Source: TMED14 sp041179465
GTDB taxonomy: Bacteria > Bacteroidota > Bacteroidia > Flavobacteriales > Schleiferiaceae
Direction: 5' to 3'
DNA length: 64,000 nucleotides
Assembly: GCA_041179465.1 (NCBI GenBank)
Contig: JBEGTJ010000003.1
Location: forward strand, 1-64,000
Shown here: one piece after another, positions 33,866 through 41,855 of the stretch
How positions within the stretch are numbered: position 1 is the first letter of the stretch
Layout: every line of letters begins with the position of its first letter
Made by a program: the position numbers and the translations under genes
The notes under the pieces: generated by a model
Database searches by the model: none
What the model was told of the DNA's origin: nothing
Seen by the model: only the letters and a program-made list of their open reading frames with translations

Positions 33866-35968
33866 TCAGGCAATGCGCCCCCAGGCCATGCGGCCGCGGG
33901 CGTAGTCGCTAAAGCGGGCCCTAAGGGCGGCGTGCTCGGGTCGCTCGAGCTGCGGGTCTTCGTCGACGATGCGGGCGGCCGCTCGGCGCGCCCATTCCAC
34001 CAGCGGACCGTCGTGCACCAAGTTGGCCAGTTTGTACTCCATCACGCCGGATTGCCGGGTGCCCATCAGGTCGCCCGGGCCCCGCAGCTGCAGGTCCACG
34101 TCGGCGATTTCAAACCCGTCGTTGGTGCGCACCATCGTTTCGATGCGGGTCACGGCGTCGTCGCTGAGCTTCGAGGAGGTCATCAGCACGCAGTAGGACT
34201 GCTCGGCCCCGCGGCCAACGCGCCCGCGCAGCTGGTGCAGCTGGCTGAGGCCGAAGCGCTCCGCGTTCTCGATCACCATCACCGAAGCGTTGGGAACGTT
34301 TACTCCCACTTCAATAACGGTGGTGGCGACCATGAGGTGGGTTTCTCCGCGGGCAAATCGGGCCATTTCCCATTCTTTGTCTTCGGGGCGCATTCGGCCG
34401 TGGACCACGCTGACTTGGTATTCCGGCTGCGGAAAATCGCGGCACACGCTCTCGTAGCCGTCCATTAAATCCTTGTAGTCCAGTTTTTCGGATTCTTCGA
34501 TCAGCGGGTACACCAGGTATACCTGCCGCCCCAGCGCGATTTCTTTTTTGAGGAAGCTCCACAGCGCCAGCCGGTTGGCGTCGGTGCGGTGCAGCGTTTG
34601 AATTGGATTGCGCCCCGGCGGCAGCTCGTCGATCACCGACTGCTCGAGGTCGCCGTACATACTCATCGCCAAGGTGCGCGGAATCGGCGTCGCCGTCATC
34701 ACCAGCATGTGCGGCGCGGGGCGGTTTTTGGCCAGCAGCCGAGCGCGCTGGGCCACCCCAAACCGGTGCTGCTCGTCGACCACCGCGAGTCCCAGGTTGC
34801 GGAACACCACGGGGTCCTCGATGAGGGCGTGGGTTCCAACCAAGAGGTGCAGGCTGCCGTCGGCCAGGTCGGCCAGCAGGTGCTTGCGGGCGGAACCTTT
34901 GACGCTTCCCGTCAGCAGCCCCACGCGAAGACCCAGGGGCTCGGCCCAGGCTTCGAGCGACCGGGCGTGCTGCTGCGCCAGAATTTCGGTCGGAGCCATC
35001 AGGGCCGCTTGGAATCCGTTGTCGACGGCCAGAAGCATGGCCATAAAGGCCACCAAGGTTTTGCCCGATCCCACGTCGCCCTGAACCAAGCGGTTCATGG
35101 CGGCACCTGACCCCATGTCGCGGCGGATCTCGCGCACCACCCGCTTCTGCGCCTCAGTAAGCGGAAAAGGCAGTACCTCTTCATAAAATCGGTTGAGGTA
35201 GGAGCCCACGCTGGCGAATCGGTGCCCTGCCCGTCCGCGGCCCTGCTGCAGGCGCTGGTAGGCAAAAAGGAGTTGGTCCAAAAACAGCTCTTCAAAGGCG
35301 AGTCGGTTGCGCGCGGCGGCGAGGGATTGCGGCGACTCGGGGTGGTGCATCGTGCGCACGGCCTCGTCGCGGCGCGGCCATTTTTGCGCGTCGCGCAGCC
35401 CCTCGGGCATCCAGTCGCTCCGGTCGCGCGACGGATCCTCCAGCAAGGCGTCAACCTTGGCGGCCAGCCCGCGGCTGTGCAGCTGCATCGAGCCCAGCTT
35501 CTCGGTCGACGAGTACATCGGCGTCAGCCCGCTGGCCGCAGCCTGCCGGCTGGCGGCCCGCTCGACCTCGGGATGCGCCATGTTCAACCCGTTTTTAAAC
35601 GCGTTCACCCGGCCAAAAACCACGACCTCTTCGCCCGCAGGTAGGCCCTTTTCAACCCAGCGCAGCCCCTTGAACCACACCAGCTCGAGCTCGTCGGGAC
35701 CGTCCACCAGTCGGGCGGTCAGGCGGCGTTTGGGGCCGGTTCCGACCGTCTGCACGCCCGTGAGGAGTCCGCGCACCTGAACCTCGGCCGGGCCCGGCTG
35801 CAGGTCGCTGATGCGCAGCACCACGCTGCGGTCAAGGTAGCGGTAGGGGTAGTGGGCGAGCAGGTCCCCAAACGTGCGAAGGCCGAGCTCGCCCGCCAGG
35901 GCCTCAGCCCGCAACGGACCGATTCCTTTCAGGTAGGCGAGGGAGGTGTCGAGCCAGCGCGAGGACAT
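33866..35968 (-). CDS. recG: ATP-dependent DNA helicase RecG
   Basis: RecG remodels stalled replication forks and branches Holliday junctions. The 700-residue protein has the N-terminal wedge/OB domain (about 60-150, PYRYLDRS ... VQVRGLLTGVQ), helicase Walker A QGDVGSGKT near residue 296, the Walker B box as DEQHRFG, SATPIPRTLA and the C-terminal QLRGRVGRG motif VI. The ATG at 35968 is preferred over the TTG at 35974 because a TATTTTTG box ends three bases before it and covers the TTG. The divergent sugar-transferase box lies only four bases further on. Confidence 0.96.
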   Translation of the reverse strand: MSSRWLDTSLAYLKGIGPLRAEALAGELGLRTFGDLLAHYPYRYLDRSVVLRISDLQPGPAEVQVRGLLTGVQTVGTGPKRRLTARLVDGPDELELVWFKGLRWVEKGLPAGEEVVVFGRVNAFKNGLNMAHPEVERAASRQAAASGLTPMYSSTEKLGSMQLHSRGLAAKVDALLEDPSRDRSDWMPEGLRDAQKWPRRDEAVRTMHHPESPQSLAAARNRLAFEELFLDQLLFAYQRLQQGRGRAGHRFASVGSYLNRFYEEVLPFPLTEAQKRVVREIRRDMGSGAAMNRLVQGDVGSGKTLVAFMAMLLAVDNGFQAALMAPTEILAQQHARSLEAWAEPLGLRVGLLTGSVKGSARKHLLADLADGSLHLLVGTHALIEDPVVFRNLGLAVVDEQHRFGVAQRARLLAKNRPAPHMLVMTATPIPRTLAMSMYGDLEQSVIDELPPGRNPIQTLHRTDANRLALWSFLKKEIALGRQVYLVYPLIEESEKLDYKDLMDGYESVCRDFPQPEYQVSVVHGRMRPEDKEWEMARFARGETHLMVATTVIEVGVNVPNASVMVIENAERFGLSQLHQLRGRVGRGAEQSYCVLMTSSKLSDDAVTRIETMVRTNDGFEIADVDLQLRGPGDLMGTRQSGVMEYKLANLVHDGPLVEWARRAAARIVDEDPQLERPEHAALRARFSDYARGRMAWGRIA

Positions 35969-35971
35969 ACC

Positions 35972-35979
35972 CAAAAATA
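35972..35979 (-). promoter_or_regulatory. -7 promoter box (TATTTTTG) of recG
   Basis: The minus strand reads TATTTTTG, an exact match, three bases before the ATG at 35968. Confidence 0.6.
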
Positions 35980-35983
35980 GGGC

Positions 35984-35991
35984 TATCTTCC
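35984..35991 (+). promoter_or_regulatory. possible -7 box (TATCTTCC) of the sugar-transferase gene
   Basis: TATCTTCC resembles TAnnTTTG with two mismatches and ends nine bases before the ATG at 36001. Only four bases separate it from the opposing recG box. Confidence 0.35.
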
Positions 35992-36000
35992 GCCGTCGCT

Positions 36001-37308
36001 ATGGAATACCGTTCCCAAAATGCCCAACAGCGCGAACTCGGCCTGCGCCTTGCCGACGGAGCCCTTCTCGCCGTCGTGTTTTGGGTCGGAGTCGCCCTGC
36101 GCTTCGGCGACCTTCAGGCCCAAAATCCGGCCTACTTTGACCACTACCTGAGGCTGGCGCAGTGGCTCGCGATCTTTTGGTTCCTGCTGGGATGGGTCGG
36201 ACAGCCCTACCGCCTTGCGGTTGGCGTCGAGCTGCGCACCGTCCTCGCCCGATTTGTGCGCCAAACCGGAATGCTGCTCGCGCTGACGGCCCTGCTGGTG
36301 GTGTCGCTCAAGACCTACGTCTACTCGCGCGTTTTTTTGGTCGGACTCTTCGCGGCCTACCTCAGTTTGGGGGCGTTGCTCCGCGTGGCGGTGGTACAGG
36401 CCGGGCGTCGTCGGTTTCGGCGCGGAATCGGCCTCGTCTGCGTCCACGGCCTGGGCGCATCACCCATGTGGGGCCAAATCGCCCGTGAATTGGCCGAGCG
36501 CCCCGACTACGGCTACCGCTGGCTCGGAACCGTCGAGTCCCTCGACGCGGTGGATTCGAACGCGCAAGAGCTTTGGTTGACCCCCGACCGAGTGCTCGCC
36601 GAGCTCGATGCCGCCGAAACCCGCGGACTTCGGTTGCGCGTGGTCCCGGACCTGGCCGCGTTGCCGGCGTCGCGCACGCAATGGTCCGCCCTAGGCAATG
36701 TGCTGCTGCTGGATTGGCGCCGCGAACCCTTGGCTACGGGCTGGGCGCCCACGGTGAAGCGGGTCGCCGACGTGCTCGGTTCGGCCGTCGCCTTGATTTT
36801 GCTCGCGCCGCTGTTGGCCGGCATTGCATTCTGGGTAGGGCTGCGCAGCCGCGGTCCGGTGCTTTTTGCTCAGGTTCGTTACGGATACAAGGGCGAGCCC
36901 TTCACGATATGGAAGTTCCGAAGCATGGATGCCTCGGCCCATCCCGACCTGCAGGCGGTGCCGGGCGACGCACGGGTGCGGCACCCTTGGCTCCGCGCCA
37001 CCCACCTCGACGAGCTGCCCCAGCTATGGAATGTGCTGCGCGGAGACATGAGCTTGGTCGGTCCGCGCCCGCACATGGAGAGCGACACGCAGCGCTACGC
37101 TGAGGCGGTGCGGGGCTACGGAATCCGCCACTGGGTGCGCCCCGGAATCACCGGCCTCGCCCAAGCCCGCGGGCTGCACGGCCACACCGACGAAGCCACG
37201 ATGGCCGAGCGCGTCAAAGCCGACGTGTACTACGTCGAGCACTGGTCGGTGGCGCTCGACCTCAAAATCATGCTGGCCACGCTGCTTCAGGCGCGGGGTT
37301 GGGTGTGA
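36001..37308 (+). CDS. polyprenyl-phosphate sugar-1-phosphate transferase (WcaJ-like)
   Basis: Enzymes of this class start surface polysaccharide units by moving a sugar-1-phosphate from a nucleotide sugar to undecaprenyl phosphate. The 435-residue protein has four N-terminal membrane segments (about 15-135), a soluble region, another membrane segment (about 255-278) and the catalytic bacterial sugar transferase domain: FTIWKFRSMD, the DELPQLWNVLRGDMSLVGPRP motif (with its conserved Asp/Glu and Arg-Pro), and RPGITGLAQ. The sugar is not predictable. The neighbouring double glycosyltransferase gene, convergent with it, suggests a small polysaccharide locus. Confidence 0.9.
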   Translation: MEYRSQNAQQRELGLRLADGALLAVVFWVGVALRFGDLQAQNPAYFDHYLRLAQWLAIFWFLLGWVGQPYRLAVGVELRTVLARFVRQTGMLLALTALLVVSLKTYVYSRVFLVGLFAAYLSLGALLRVAVVQAGRRRFRRGIGLVCVHGLGASPMWGQIARELAERPDYGYRWLGTVESLDAVDSNAQELWLTPDRVLAELDAAETRGLRLRVVPDLAALPASRTQWSALGNVLLLDWRREPLATGWAPTVKRVADVLGSAVALILLAPLLAGIAFWVGLRSRGPVLFAQVRYGYKGEPFTIWKFRSMDASAHPDLQAVPGDARVRHPWLRATHLDELPQLWNVLRGDMSLVGPRPHMESDTQRYAEAVRGYGIRHWVRPGITGLAQARGLHGHTDEATMAERVKADVYYVEHWSVALDLKIMLATLLQARGWV

Positions 37309-37310
37309 GC

Positions 37311-39473
37311 CTACGAACGAACAAGCCCCCTCAGCGCCCCGTCGTACTGTTCCACGATCACCGGCCAACGGTAGCCTCGGTTCAGGGTTTCGCCGTGGTT
37401 GCGGGGCAAACTCGCGCGCTGTGTCCAAGCCTCGGCGAGCTGCTCGCGCGCCGCTTCTGCGGTAAAATAGCGGGCGGAATCGCCTAAAATTCCGCGATTG
37501 AAGGCGTTGTCGTGGGCGGCAATGGCGCAGCCCGCGGCCATGGCTTGAAGGAGGCCGGGGTTGGTTCCGCCCGCCGAGTGCCCGTGGAGGTAGAGCCCGC
37601 AGTGGGCGCGCAAACGGTTCAAAAGTCCCGGCTCAAACACCGCGCCCAAGAGGTGCACGTTGGGCAGCTGCTGCAGCGCGCGGCCTTCGGGGTTGCCGTA
37701 GGGACCGACCACTACGACGGGGACCGCAGGGCTCAGTGCATTGGCGGCCACCCAAACGTGGTTTTCAGGAACCAATCGGGCAATGATGAGCGCGTACCCA
37801 CCGGACTCGAGGCCCAAGAAGCCGTCGAGCTCTTCGGCGGGTTGGGGATCGTCGACTCCGTAGGCGATTTCAGCGCAAGGCTTGGCGTAGCGCGCCGCGT
37901 AGCGGGCCATTTCGGGGTGGTCGGCCACGAGCAGGTCGGCCGACTCTGCCGCGGTGCGCTCGGCCCACTTGAGGTAGCGCTGCACGGCGGGGCGGTACTT
38001 GCCGCGCATCCACTCGAGGCCGTCGAGGTGCACGGCGAGCGGAGCGCGTCCGCGCAAGGGCCTCAGGGCGAGCCAGGGTGCCGACGAGGTCGTTCCCAGA
38101 CTGAGGTGGACGTCGGGTTGCTGCCGCGCGGCGTCGCGCAGGCTCAGCAGGTCGTAGATGAACTGGCCGGCGGAACCCATCCAAGGTTCCGGGTCCAAGT
38201 GCACGCGGCGGCGCACGCCCGGGTGCGACCACTCGGTGACGGGGTGGGTCGACGAGGTGGCGACGTCTACCCGCCACCCGTGGGCGGAGAGGCCGCGGGC
38301 GAGGTGGTCGACGAGTTCTTCGTAGCCGCCGTAGCGGTTGGGGATTCCGCGTGAGCCCGTGATGCTGAGGCGACCCTGGAGCCCCGAGTAAATCTGCTCG
38401 AGCTGCTCGGCGGCCCGATCCCAGGTCAGCAGCGGAGCCCGGTCAGAGCCCAACTCGACGTCGGCGTTCGCGTCGACGGCGCGCACGGCGGCCGCCCAGG
38501 CTTGGAGTTCAAGGGGCACCACAGGGACTTCGTCGCCCCACTCGGCGGCGCCCAAGACTCCGGGCGCGGCCACCACCTGGCATCCCGCGCGGCGCGCTTC
38601 GGCGACCGTGAGGCCGTAGGTTTCGCTCAGCGACGGAACCAGTACACCCCGTGCCTCGGCATAGGCCGCAGCGAGGGCCGCGGGCTCGAGGCGCGGAAGC
38701 CATTCGACATCGGCTCCCGCCGCGCGGGCCGCAGCGAGGGCCTCGAGGAGGCGGCGGCGGTAGCGACCGTGGTTGGGCGCCGCCTCGCCGTACAGCCGCA
38801 GGGGTTCGGTGAACCCGTTTCGGGCCAAGTTCGCCCAGAGTTCCACGGCAAAAACCTGGTTTTTGATTCCCTCGACGCGGGCGGGCAGCAGCCATCCCCG
38901 ACGCGGGGCTCCAGCCGGGGGCGCGAAGTGCGGCAGGTGGTCCGATCCCGGAGGCACGACGTGCACGCTGGCCCCAAGGCCCCAGCGTCGGCGAATTTCA
39001 TTGGCTTCGACCTCGGTCGTGGCGACCAGGGCGTCGGCGTGCCACGCGAGTTCCGCGCTCAATCGGTCGGGGCGCAGCACGGACCAGCCCGGCCAGCGGT
39101 CTTGGCCACGAAGCGCGCGGACTGCGGCTTTGAAAACCTCGGTTCCGCCATGTGGCAGATGCGCTGCCCACGGCACGCGCTGCGCGTCGTAGGCACGGTA
39201 GTCCACCAGCACGCTGCTCACCACCCAACGCATGCCCGGGTGCGCGCGGCGGGCCTGCATGCAGGGGATCTGGTCGGCCCAACGGCCCAAATTGATGGAA
39301 TGAAGCACGTCCCAGGACTCTCGGGCAAGGAACGCATGCAGTTGCGCAACCTCAGTCACCACCTCGACGCGGTGGCCTCGGCGCCCCAAGGCTTCGGCCG
39401 TTTGATGCAGCTGCACCGTGTCTCCGCCGGGCTGGGACCAGAGGCTTTTGCGGGCGAAAAAAAGCAGCTTCAC
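37311..39473 (-). CDS. two-domain glycosyltransferase (GT4-like plus DUF1972-type)
   Basis: The 720-residue frame joins two glycosyltransferases. Residues 1-365 form a GT-B enzyme of the GT4 type, with PARVEGIKNQ and the donor motif PSLSETYGLTVAEA near 290. Residues from about 367 to 720 begin with the DUF1972/rhamnosyltransferase start motif SITGSRGIPNRYGGYEE (Thr at 372) and end with a second GT-B half (ALIIARLVPENH, GGTNPGLLQAMAAGC). There is no ATG, GTG or TTG at the junction, so it is one polypeptide unless the assembly has lost bases. The start is a GTG four bases after a TACATTTA box. Confidence 0.87.
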   Translation of the reverse strand: MKLLFFARKSLWSQPGGDTVQLHQTAEALGRRGHRVEVVTEVAQLHAFLARESWDVLHSINLGRWADQIPCMQARRAHPGMRWVVSSVLVDYRAYDAQRVPWAAHLPHGGTEVFKAAVRALRGQDRWPGWSVLRPDRLSAELAWHADALVATTEVEANEIRRRWGLGASVHVVPPGSDHLPHFAPPAGAPRRGWLLPARVEGIKNQVFAVELWANLARNGFTEPLRLYGEAAPNHGRYRRRLLEALAAARAAGADVEWLPRLEPAALAAAYAEARGVLVPSLSETYGLTVAEARRAGCQVVAAPGVLGAAEWGDEVPVVPLELQAWAAAVRAVDANADVELGSDRAPLLTWDRAAEQLEQIYSGLQGRLSITGSRGIPNRYGGYEELVDHLARGLSAHGWRVDVATSSTHPVTEWSHPGVRRRVHLDPEPWMGSAGQFIYDLLSLRDAARQQPDVHLSLGTTSSAPWLALRPLRGRAPLAVHLDGLEWMRGKYRPAVQRYLKWAERTAAESADLLVADHPEMARYAARYAKPCAEIAYGVDDPQPAEELDGFLGLESGGYALIIARLVPENHVWVAANALSPAVPVVVVGPYGNPEGRALQQLPNVHLLGAVFEPGLLNRLRAHCGLYLHGHSAGGTNPGLLQAMAAGCAIAAHDNAFNRGILGDSARYFTAEAAREQLAEAWTQRASLPRNHGETLNRGYRWPVIVEQYDGALRGLVRS

Positions 39474-39477
39474 GGGC

Positions 39478-39485
39478 TAAATGTA
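39478..39485 (-). promoter_or_regulatory. -7 promoter box (TACATTTA) of the glycosyltransferase gene
   Basis: The minus strand reads TACATTTA, followed by GCCC and the GTG at 39473; it supports a leaderless GTG start. Confidence 0.5.
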
Positions 39486-39499
39486 CTGCGGCGGCGGCG

Positions 39500-39507
39500 T
39501 ACCTTCG
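39500..39507 (+). promoter_or_regulatory. -7 promoter box (TACCTTCG) of the 78-residue protein / MATE unit
   Basis: TACCTTCG, one mismatch to the consensus, lies 26 bases before the ATG at 39534 and 14 bp from the opposing box at 39478-39485. Confidence 0.5.
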
Positions 39508-39533
39508 GGGGGAACAACCAACTCCCTGAAGCC

Positions 39534-39770
39534 ATGGCCATTCCCAAATTTCTCGTAGGCGACAACACCGACCACCCCGACAGCGTGTTTCTGATTCACA
39601 CCGAGTACCCGCGGTTTGTCATGGATTTGGACACCGACGAAATCGAATGGCTCGACGACGTCGACGGCGAAGACGAGGGCGACTTGACCGACGAAATGGC
39701 CAAGCTCTTGGGTGAGGCCCAGGCCTTTTACCAGCGCGAAGTCGACCGCTACGAAGACCTCGAAGATTAA
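39534..39770 (+). CDS. small acidic protein, conserved in Bacteroidetes
   Basis: This 78-residue protein is strongly acidic: DTDEIEWLDDVDGEDEGD lies in the middle and Glu-rich helices follow. I recall closely similar short proteins (KFLVGDNTD..., HTEYPRF..., IEWLD) across Flavobacteriia with no known function. There is no signal peptide or membrane segment, so it should be cytosolic. The ATG at 39534 is the first Met after the promoter box; the open frame extends about a kilobase upstream, but that part is antisense to the glycosyltransferase. The MATE gene starts 6 bases after its stop and is probably co-transcribed. Confidence 0.85.
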   Translation: MAIPKFLVGDNTDHPDSVFLIHTEYPRFVMDLDTDEIEWLDDVDGEDEGDLTDEMAKLLGEAQAFYQREVDRYEDLED

Positions 39771-39776
39771 GCCATA

Positions 39777-41108
39777 ATGCGTTTCTGGAACCGACTCCAG
39801 TGGCGCCAAAACGCGCCGCTCGCCCTTCCTGTGGTCGCCGGTCAGGTGGGCCACATTGCGGCGTCGGTCGCCGATTCGGTCATGGTAGGTCGGCTGGGCA
39901 CGGTGCCGTTGGCGGCCGTATCGCTGGCCAACAGCATTCTCTCGGTTCCGCTCGTGTTTGGCATCGGAATGGCCTACGGACTCACGCCCTTGGTGGCCCA
40001 TGCCCACGGCCAGCGCCGTTCCGCCAAGGGCCAGCAGCTCTTTAAGAATGCCCTTGCGGTCAACCTCGCGGCCGCGTTGCTGATGACCCTCATGGCCTTT
40101 GCGTTGGCCTGGGGAGCCGAGCAGACCGGCCAGGACCCCCGCGTGCTCGAGGCCTACCGCCCTTATTTTCTGGTGGTTTCGCTCAGCTACATTCCCTTCA
40201 TGCTCTTCATGGCCGGAAAGCAGTACCTCGAAGGCATGGGCGAAACCCAGATTCCGATGCGATTAAGTCTGATTGGCAACAGCCTGAACGTCGTACTCAA
40301 TGCGCTCCTCATTTACGGCTGGTTGGGATTCCCTGAATGGGGCATGACCGGGGCCGGAATCGCCACCCTCATCGCCCGGCTGTACATGGCGGCAGGAATG
40401 TACTGGTTTTTAGTGCGCAAGGGCCGAATCAACGCCGAGGTGTGGACGGCCGCGCGCGTCACCGTGCACCGGGTATGGGCGCTGCTCAAGCTGGGCGTTC
40501 CGACCGGTTTTCAGTACATTTTTGAGGTGTCGGCCTTTGCGATTTCGGCCTGGATTATCGGAACCTATGGGGCCACCGCCCTCGCCGCGCACCAGGTGGC
40601 CATCAGCCTGGCGAGCATCAGCTACATGGCGGCGACCGGGCTGGGTGCGGCCGCGACGATTCGCATCGGGCAGTACTTGGGCCAGCGCGACCACCGCGCG
40701 GCGCGCGAGGCGGCGACGAGCCTCTTTGGCCTCACCGTGCTGTTCATGACCTTCACGGGCTTGCTGTTTTTGGTAGGGCGCAACGTTTTTCCGTTCCTCT
40801 ACACCGACAGTGCTGAGGTGGCCCAGCTCGCCGGCCAGCTCCTCGTGGTCGCCACCCTGTTTCAAATTTCAGACGGCATGCAGGCCACGGCCCTGGGTGC
40901 GTTGCGCGGAATCCAGGACGTGAAAATGCCCACCCTGTTCACCTTTATCGCGTACTACGTCTTTGCCCTTCCGCTGGAATGGGTCATCGGAACCTACTTC
41001 GACGGCGGCGCGGTGGGCGTTTGGATCGCCTTGGCGGTCGGACTCACCGTCGCGGCGGGCGCCATGACGGTTCGGTTTTACCAGCGGCTGGCGGTCCTGG
41101 CCAAGTAG
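39777..41108 (+). CDS. MATE-family multidrug efflux transporter
   Basis: MATE proteins export cationic drugs or metabolites in exchange for Na+ or H+. The 443-residue protein has the expected length and about twelve membrane segments in two similar halves, with the typical first-helix pattern LALPVVAGQVGHIAASVADSV and a second half starting near GVPTGFQYIFEVSAFAISAW. It looks like the NorM/DinF branch. The gene follows the 78-residue protein by six bases. Substrate cannot be inferred. Confidence 0.93.
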   Translation: MRFWNRLQWRQNAPLALPVVAGQVGHIAASVADSVMVGRLGTVPLAAVSLANSILSVPLVFGIGMAYGLTPLVAHAHGQRRSAKGQQLFKNALAVNLAAALLMTLMAFALAWGAEQTGQDPRVLEAYRPYFLVVSLSYIPFMLFMAGKQYLEGMGETQIPMRLSLIGNSLNVVLNALLIYGWLGFPEWGMTGAGIATLIARLYMAAGMYWFLVRKGRINAEVWTAARVTVHRVWALLKLGVPTGFQYIFEVSAFAISAWIIGTYGATALAAHQVAISLASISYMAATGLGAAATIRIGQYLGQRDHRAAREAATSLFGLTVLFMTFTGLLFLVGRNVFPFLYTDSAEVAQLAGQLLVVATLFQISDGMQATALGALRGIQDVKMPTLFTFIAYYVFALPLEWVIGTYFDGGAVGVWIALAVGLTVAAGAMTVRFYQRLAVLAK

Positions 41109-41130
41109 CGCGGGCTACGCGGCGGGCGCG

Positions 41131-41853
41131 TTAGCCCAATGCCAAGTATAGGCCTACGGCGAAAAGGCCCACTGATACGGCTTGCTCCATGCGTTCAAGC
41201 CGAATCTTGGGCAAATACTGGCGGCCCAGGATGCTGCCGACGAGCGCCGGAATTCCCGCCGTCGCGAGAACCACGCCGTAGTCCGCCCAATTTAAGTTCG
41301 ACCACTGCTGGGCGTACACGCTGATTCGCGTCAGGTCGACGCCCAGCGAAATTGCTACGGTACTTGCGACCAGCGCCTCTTTAGACAGACCGCTCCGCAC
41401 CAAAAAGGCGCTGCGAAGGGCGCCCTGATTGCCGGTCAGTCCGCCCAAAAATCCGCTTAAAATGCCTCCTACGGGAAGGGCCTTGCTCGAAAACTGCCAA
41501 CGCCGCACGGCGGGAATGAGCTCCAGCATTGCCAAAAGCATCAAAACCACCCCTAAAATTGGGGGCATAATGTCTGCGGCTCCGATTCGGTTGAGGAGCC
41601 ACGAGCCCAGCCAAGCACTGACGACCGCTGGAAGTCCGAACCGCAGCAAAACGGCCCGCGGCGGACGCACCGGGAGGATCGCCACCTTGAACAGGTTGTT
41701 GGCGAGGTGCACCAATGCGGTCAGGCCAATGGCTACTTCGACGGGAGCCCAAAGGAGCAACAGGGGCGTGAGCAGGGTACCGAGTCCAAAACCCGTAAAA
41801 AAAGTGGCAAACGAAACGGCTAGTGCGGCGAAGGCAAGCAGGAGCAAGTCCAT
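41131..41853 (-). CDS. TSUP-family permease (TauE/SafE-like)
   Basis: The 240-residue protein has about eight hydrophobic segments and the TauE/SafE pattern: FTGFGLGTLLTPLLLLW at the start of each half, and GILSGFLGGLTGNQGALRS at the internal repeat. Such permeases move sulfite, sulfoacetate or other sulfur-containing organic anions, but the substrate of most is unknown. It follows the NtrC-like regulator by two bases and is the last gene of the long leftward cluster from fbp. Confidence 0.88.
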   Translation of the reverse strand: MDLLLLAFAALAVSFATFFTGFGLGTLLTPLLLLWAPVEVAIGLTALVHLANNLFKVAILPVRPPRAVLLRFGLPAVVSAWLGSWLLNRIGAADIMPPILGVVLMLLAMLELIPAVRRWQFSSKALPVGGILSGFLGGLTGNQGALRSAFLVRSGLSKEALVASTVAISLGVDLTRISVYAQQWSNLNWADYGVVLATAGIPALVGSILGRQYLPKIRLERMEQAVSVGLFAVGLYLALG

Positions 41854-41855
41854 GG

